This document shows positions 58,880 through 64,000 of a DNA stretch of 64,000 nt, piece by piece. A program made the translations under genes and the position numbers. Every line of letters starts with the position of its first letter. Position 1 is the first letter of the stretch. The notes beneath the pieces were generated by a model, which was not told where the DNA came from, made no database searches, and saw nothing but the letters and a program-made list of their open reading frames with translations. Source of the DNA: Theristus sp. LFF4_11 (Eukaryota > Nematoda > Chromadorea > Monhysterida > Xyalidae); contig JASANC010005521.1 in the NCBI GenBank assembly GCA_030248135.1, positions 1 to 64,000 on the forward strand, written 5' to 3'.

Positions 58880-60674
58880 AACGATTCGATCCCAGTGGGT
58901 TCGTATCAACACTGCTAAATCAAAACCTGTTGAGGTTACCTCCGGAGTGCCCCAAGGAGGGGGGGTGCGGAACCCCCGAGTATAAATGTGGCGGGAAAAA
59001 TAAAGAAGGGGCCGGAAAGAGCGATCTTGATGCTTTAAACAACTGGATGAAGCTTAACTCCCTCGATTTATCTGTCTCAAAAACAAGGATTCTCCACGTG
59101 GGACCCAAGAAAAATCCTCATTTCCAATATACAATAGACAATAAAACTATTGAATCAACACCAGCAATTAGAGATCTAGGTGTACTTGTTGATGAATCCT
59201 TGAGTTTCAATGACCATATTCGGACCGTTGTCAAAAAAGCAAATAGCATAGTTGGCACCATCAAGCACTGCTTCCGAATTAGAACAAAAGTTTCAGGCTG
59301 CGTCTGTTCAAAACACTCGCCCTGCCCCACCTAAATTTTTGCCCAACTGTTTGGTCTTCATCTCTAATAGGTCTAAATAAGCTTGTTGAATCTCCACAAA
59401 GATCTTTTACAAAATATTTACTCGGCTATGAAATGAACACATCATACCAGGACAGGCTTCACCAAACTGGCTTACTCCCTATTATAATTCAAAGACACAT
59501 TTCAGACCTTACCATGGTTTACAAATTTATCCATTCTGTTACTTTCGTTCCCTTTCTGAACGATTTCTTTATTTTTCAACAAACCGGAACAGGTACTCGA
59601 GGTCATTCACTCAAACTCGCAATTCCCAGAAACAAGACCACTATCAGGAAAAATTTTTGGTGCGTTAGGACCATACATCTCTGGAATCTTTTGTCTGATG
59701 AAACTGTCACCTCACCAACTACAGCCAGTTTTCGGAGGCGTCTCAAAACACAGGAATATAAAAAAATTCATTCATTTGTCTTTGGTAAATTTTCTGCTGC
59801 ATTGGAATAGACAGGAGAGTCCGCCCAGCCGCCAGCACTCTTTGTTTTGTTTTGTTTTGTTTTGTTTTGAAACATGTTCAACTGAATGTGATTGCGTTTT
59901 TGTTTTGAATCACATGTGCTCTTTTGTGCGACGTTTCGTGTTGTTTTCTTTTTTCTTGTATCTGGTGCAAGTGTGTGTCCATGTCACAGCTCTTTTTATC
60001 TCGCGTTTTTTCTGTGTGCTCTTGTGGCTTTTGTGTTCAGGGTGTTCTTTTTGTTAACTAGCACTGTTACTTGCTTGCTGTTGCTCATCACTTGCTGTTA
60101 GCTGTATTTGGGATGGCACAGGAAAAACAAAAGCCCATAAACAAAAAAATAACAAAAAAAACAAAAAAAAAGAAAAAAAAAAGAAAAAAAGAGAAAAAAA
60201 CAAGAGAGAAAAACTGCGATGAAGAAAAGAAAAGCAACTGTGCCGTGTTTATTTTGCTTTCTCTTGCTTAATTTAATCGTGCCTGAATGTCAATCGTGGC
60301 CGTTGTGCGCTGTCTGATGTTGTCGGTTCGTGATCGCGCTATTTTATTTATTTCTTCTCTCAAGCTTCAATTGTGTTTGCGCGTTTTTTTTTAACATTCA
60401 ATTGTTTCTGACTGTCGACGGTTGGTTTTATTTTGTGGATTTTGTTTCTTTGTGTGAATACCCGGGCAGTCATCTGCCCATTCGTTTGCATCGACTTTTT
60501 GCTTGCTTTCATTCATGCATTCACCAAGTTCATCAATAATCTTGTGTTTCTTTAGGTTTTTTTTGTGACATCAATTGTGTTTGTTTTGCATAATGGAAGT
60601 TTTGTGAATGTGTTGATGTGAACTGGCCGTGAGGCATACAAATAAAATTGATTGATTGATTGATTGATTGATTC
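58880..60674 (+). mobile_element. Decayed 5'-truncated non-LTR retrotransposon (CR1/Jockey-like) with TGAT tail
   Basis: A reverse-transcriptase fragment shows VEVTSGVPQG at 58930-58965, then an internal deletion that removes the catalytic block. It resumes with DLDALNNWMKLNSLDLS (from 59022), IRDLGVLVDESLSFNDHI and ANSIVGTIKHCF. A frame change near 59290 follows, then FCPTVWSSSLIGLNKL, LLGYEMNTSYQDRLHQTGL and MVYKFIH, ending at 59810. This is the C-terminal half of a CR1/Jockey-type ORF2. The 3' untranslated part contains a (TTTTG)n run at about 59840-59870 and an A-rich block at 60130-60240. It ends in ATTGATTGATTGATTG (60650-60674), the kind of microsatellite tail seen on CR1-like elements. 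It is inactive. Confidence 0.82.
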
Positions 60675-60679
60675 GGACG

Positions 60680-60985
60680 TTTCTGCGGAGTTTCAGTCTT
60701 ACTGCACAGTATCGAACTTTTTGGCAATGTCAAACTGTACTGGGCAGTTTCGAACATTGCTGTGCAGTTTCGGACTTGATTGCGCAGTTTCGGACCTAAC
60801 TGCACAACTTCTGACTTTTCTACGCAATGTCAAACTGCACTGGGCAGTTTCAAACATTGCTGTGCAGTTTCGGACTTGATTGTCTTAATTGCACTTCTTC
60901 GGACTTTTCTACGCAATGACAAAGTGTACTGGAAAAGTGTCGAAGATTGCTGTGCTGTGAAGACTTGATTGCGCAGTTTCGGAAT
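60680..60985. repeat. Degenerate tandem repeat of GCAGTTTCGGACTT-like units
   Basis: Units such as GCGCAGTTTCGGACTTGATT and CACTGGGCAGTTTC alternate several times with variation. A larger period of roughly 100 bases is visible (ACGCAATGTCAAACTG recurs). It follows the LINE tail directly and does not code. Confidence 0.7.
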
Positions 60986-61408
60986 TGTCAATGCCAAGTT
61001 GAGTTGGCTCTTTATCAATCTTACCACCATTTTCATTTGTACCTCCGAATCTAAAACTCAGTTCCTAATAATAACCAAAACTTATCATAACACCAACTGA
61101 ACAGAAGCCATCGAACAAAACATCAACCCTTCAACAACACAACAGAAAACAACTGAACTATCGAACAAAGAAAAAAATGAGAAGAACTAAGCAGTGAAAG
61201 AACTCTCCAATAAACGTGACAGAGCAACGTTTGAATTTGAACGAAAGAACAGGAAACCATTTTTGAACATCATTGCTAACAAAATTAGCTTCTGCGACCG
61301 GCCACGTTTACTGAAGAGCACCAACAAAATTCAGTGAAAAAACATCAACACCAACCAGTTTTGCCAGTGAAACCTTTAAACGAACGCAACCAGCCGCTGC
61401 TCGATGAT
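60986..61408. other. Spacer before the Maelstrom-domain gene 3' end
   Basis: A-rich sequence with no exon. It should contain the 3' untranslated region of the minus-strand gene. Confidence 0.4.
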
Positions 61409-63999
61409 TCAGTCCATTTTCTTTTTCTTCTTGTTGTCGTTTTGCTGCTCTGTCACTTCAAATGCCACGTCCCAGTCCACATCCGAGAACACTTCGGTCG
61501 ACTCGCTGGCGTTGCCAGACGGCGCCTTGAGCATCGACGATGCTGCAGAGGCCGGCCGCGCACTGCCACTGCTGCTCCGTTGCTCACTGCCCCCTTCTCG
61601 ACCCGTCTCTTCACGTTCGTCGTTTTTGCCCACCGGCTTTGCTGGCACCTGCCAAAAAACAACCCTGTCAATTATTGATCATATTTTGATTTTTTATAAA
61701 TTGTATCAACGTGTTTGGTGGTGCAAGAAGAAACGACAGTATCCGCATTGACGAACTTCATCGAAGTCATCGTAGTCGCTTGGCCGGTCACCGTAGCCTT
61801 GCGCACGCCACAGATCTTTGAACGGATCCGTAGCCAGGGTTGGCATGGCATGCTCAGTAGACGGACGCTCAGGCGGTGGCTGTTGTTGTGTTTGCTGTTG
61901 TTGTTGTGTTTGCTGTTGACGAGTGAGTGCGACTGCCTTCGCGACGCTCATAACGGTGCCGGGCAGGATGACTGGTGGCAGAGGCACTATGAGCCCACGG
62001 TTGGTTGGCGCTGCACGCTGCAATACAACACGAGGTCACAGTACATGTCATAAAACATTACAACCAGTGCAAACACTGTTTCTTGCGGTTTCGACTGGCA
62101 AGCGTGAACCGCGGGCCGCCAGGGGTGCAGGCTCGTCAGTACAAGGGCTGCACAGCCCAACAAAAACCTGATGACCCGCAGAGAGTGGGCGGTTGTGCGA
62201 CCAACCGAGTGTGCCTGTTGCTGTGTGCGGCTGCGGACGTTGCTCGTTCTGTAGCGACTGTCGTTGGCCGTCTGCAGCGCCTGTGCCGGCAGCATCATCT
62301 CGCTCGGCATTCGCTCGTCCAAACGCAAACGAATCGCGTGAAACACGGCGTAGCTGAACAGGGCAGCACAGTCGAACTCTTAAATTGCAGGCAATCCGCT
62401 GATTGGTTGGCCGTTCGTGATCACGTGACGCATTCGTTCTGTGCAGGCATTCCTGGAGGGTGTAGAGGGTACAGAAAGCATGCGTCATCACGTGATAACA
62501 AACCAACCAATTAGCTGATTGCTTATAATTTACAGTTTGACTGTGGATGCCCACCATTCAAGAATGGACTGACTGATCGATCACGTAAACTGTTCCCGAA
62601 CAAACTGCTTACACCAAACATTTCGCCTCCATGACAGCGCAGTTGACACCGTTGGCGACAGTGTCCGCCACTCTGACGGCACGCGCATGCGCTGGGCACG
62701 CCATTTGTGACAGCTGCGAACGAGTGAAGTGACCGCAGTGCGCCTGGTAGAACAAGGAAGGCGTCACATTGACGCACAGCAGGTCGCGCTCGAAATCACA
62801 GCTGCCGCGACGCAAGAACACCTGAAATCAGAATCAGTCGAGTTCTGAATTATAGGCAGTCCGCTGATTGGTTACATGCATGCACGCAATATATGCTTTC
62901 TGCACAATAATTGCTGTGAAAGCGGGCTCATCAATCATGCATCTCATCACGTGATCACCAACCAATCAGCTGATTGCCTATGACTTAGAGCTCGACTGTA
63001 TGCAATTGTAGAGCACGCAGATAAGTTCGCAACAGTATGTTCATCTCTCGTTTTGTTACAAGCGGCACCGACTTGAGTGATCAGTGATACGAGGTCCTCA
63101 GCGCAGGCGATCGATGTTGCCGATATGGACTCGGTGTCGCCTGAATTGTGAATATGTAAAAACACTTTTTAACAAAAAAATAACAAATTTCCTGTGCTAA
63201 AATAATCTAAAGGACAGGGTGAAGGTGAATAGTGGACACGTAGTCATGTGGATTTCGGAGCTTTCTTCGATAGTGAATTGTCAGTTTCGGTCAAACTAGT
63301 GAGCGGCATGTTTGTTCAGGATGTTTGGTTGCCATGTTTGCCCCGAATCTCTGCAGTGTCCAGAATTTATTTTTTCACATTCCACCCGATGACCTACGTT
63401 GCTCAGCGACGTCGCGTTCGTATTTCAGTCGCTGCAGCACGGCATGTGTCACGTTCCACTGGTCGGCCGGCACAAACAGACGACACGGCTCGTTCACTTT
63501 CGCCAGTACGTGTTTCAACTTCTGTATCACCGTCACGGCATCGTAGTCATCTGGGCATTGCGGCAGAAGTGTCGGGTAACAAGTGGACGGAATGATACAT
63601 GGTGGAGACCGCGACTTGTATGTTTCTTTCAGTTTTTCTGATAAAACATTTTTCCGCTACCTAAACTCGTTCCAACACGCAGCGAACCGTGTATCTAAAT
63701 CTAAACCTTCAGTAAAAACGAAATGCTTGATTGCTCGCACGCCAGCGCTGAGCGAGAATTTCACGACGCAAATTTCGGACGGCTGCAAGAGCGGCGGTGG
63801 CTCGTCTGGCACGGTCGGCAGACGGAGTGCGCACGGGTCACGTGCGAATGCGACGAGCACGTGCAAATCACGATGTAGCATGGTGGCACGCAGGCACGGC
63901 AGCTGCTGCACCGTGCCACCCTGATTGGTGTGCACAATTTTCGGGTTGTTCGCTTGTTTGTACAGTTTATATCACATGCAACTTGTTTGGTGACCACGT
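61409..63999 (-). CDS. MAEL: Maelstrom-domain protein, 5' end beyond the window
   Basis: Seven exons on the minus strand: from the edge to 63707, 63550-63398, 63140-63034, 62821-62615, 62376-62176, 62017-61757 and 61648-61409, all in phase. The Maelstrom domain adopts an RNase H-like fold and acts in germline piRNA-guided transposon silencing. Matches: EICVVKFSLSAGV early, YDAVTVIQKLKHVLAKV, FVPADQWNVTHAVLQRLKYE, and the CDFERDLLCVN cysteine region followed by the helix AALFSYAVFHAIRLRL. The tail is low complexity, with Gln-rich runs, then acidic residues, and ends NDNKKKKKMD. An HMG box, usual at the N-terminus, would lie outside the window. The exon at 62376 seems to begin inside a family A repeat. 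The leftmost part of the first exon (beyond about 63936) is unclear. Confidence 0.78.
62067..62157 (+). repeat. Dispersed 90-bp repeat E, copy 2
   Basis: In an intron of the Maelstrom gene. CACTGTTTCTTGCGGTTTCG, GACTGGCAAGCGTGAACC and GGCTCGTCAGTACAAG match 30228-30320. Confidence 0.65.
62370..62545. repeat. MITE family A copy supplying a splice acceptor
   Basis: The left end is CAGTCGAACTCTTAAATTGC and the right end TAATTTACAGTTTGACTG, inverted. GATCACGTGACGCATTCG and CATGCGTCATCACGTGATA are in the arms. On the minus strand the left end reads TTTAAGAG then TTCGACTGT. The Maelstrom exon 62376-62176 appears to start right after that AG. Confidence 0.85.
62834..63000. repeat. MITE family A copy, Maelstrom gene intron
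   Basis: The left end is CAGTCGAGTTCTGAATTATA and the right end TTAGAGCTCGACTG followed by TA. CACGTGATCACCAACCAATC is in the right arm. On the minus strand it ends about 12 bases before the acceptor of the exon at 62821. Confidence 0.9.
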
Positions 64000-64000
64000 G

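Noticed and set aside
60071..60271. Lysine-rich small open frame
   Set aside because: It is translation of an A-rich block in the LINE 3' region and is not a protein.
1..64000. CRISPR arrays, bacterial operons, ribosome binding sites
   Set aside because: The window is clearly eukaryotic with spliced genes, and the repeats are inverted or dispersed, not spaced direct repeats.
1..64000. tRNA or rRNA genes
   Set aside because: No convincing cloverleaf with GGTTCGAATCC-like arms was found by eye. The GGGTTCGAACTG at about 50679 lacks a matching acceptor stem.

Overview
This is a eukaryotic, intron-rich window from an invertebrate animal. I favour a nematode, or at least an ecdysozoan, because it carries a divergent ionotropic-receptor-like channel, a MAM-domain protein, a Skeletor-like protein and an intracellular globin of the kinds common there. 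A Maelstrom-domain gene is less expected in a nematode, so the assignment is tentative. No bacterial, organellar or operon-like layout is seen. Exons were read as frame-consistent GT-AG chains. Where a whole chain closes in frame I say so.

Layout from left to right: (1) 1-745, a terminal-inverted-repeat element cut by the window edge. (2) 985-3099 (+), an unrecognised 464-residue, Ser/Asn/Gln-rich protein. (3) 3860-7487 (+), GID8, a subunit of the CTLH/GID ubiquitin ligase. (4) 7692-10751, a small Polinton/Maverick-like element with a broken deoxynucleoside kinase, itself invaded by a TA-flanked element. (5) 11484-12041, a Harbinger-like MITE. (6) 12770-26729 (+), DNA topoisomerase II, 30 exons and 1634 residues; intron 12 holds an antisense dynein light chain gene, and other introns hold a hAT-type MITE and many smaller repeats. 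(7) 27443-32069 (+), SERAC1. (8) about 32509-35752 (+), an ionotropic-receptor-like membrane protein. (9) 36572-38870 (+), a MAM-domain protein. (10) 39675-44534 (-), a Skeletor-like protein (DM13 and cupredoxin-like parts). (11) 44535-55660, a gene-poor stretch. (12) 55661-56895 (+), a globin. (13) 58880-60674, a decayed LINE. (14) 61409 to the right edge (-), a Maelstrom-domain gene cut by the window end.

The genes are ordinary, unrelated housekeeping or tissue genes and form no common pathway. The notable biology lies in the repeats. At least 14 copies of one palindromic MITE family (called A here) lie in or beside introns, often 10-50 bases before a splice acceptor. In the Maelstrom gene, a family A end appears to supply the acceptor and the first three codons of an exon. 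Several elements keep clear target-site duplications: 8 bp for the hAT-like element, 3 bp for the Harbinger-like one, TA for the mariner-like one and 5 bp for the Polinton-like one. The window is therefore a good record of DNA-transposon invasion of introns.
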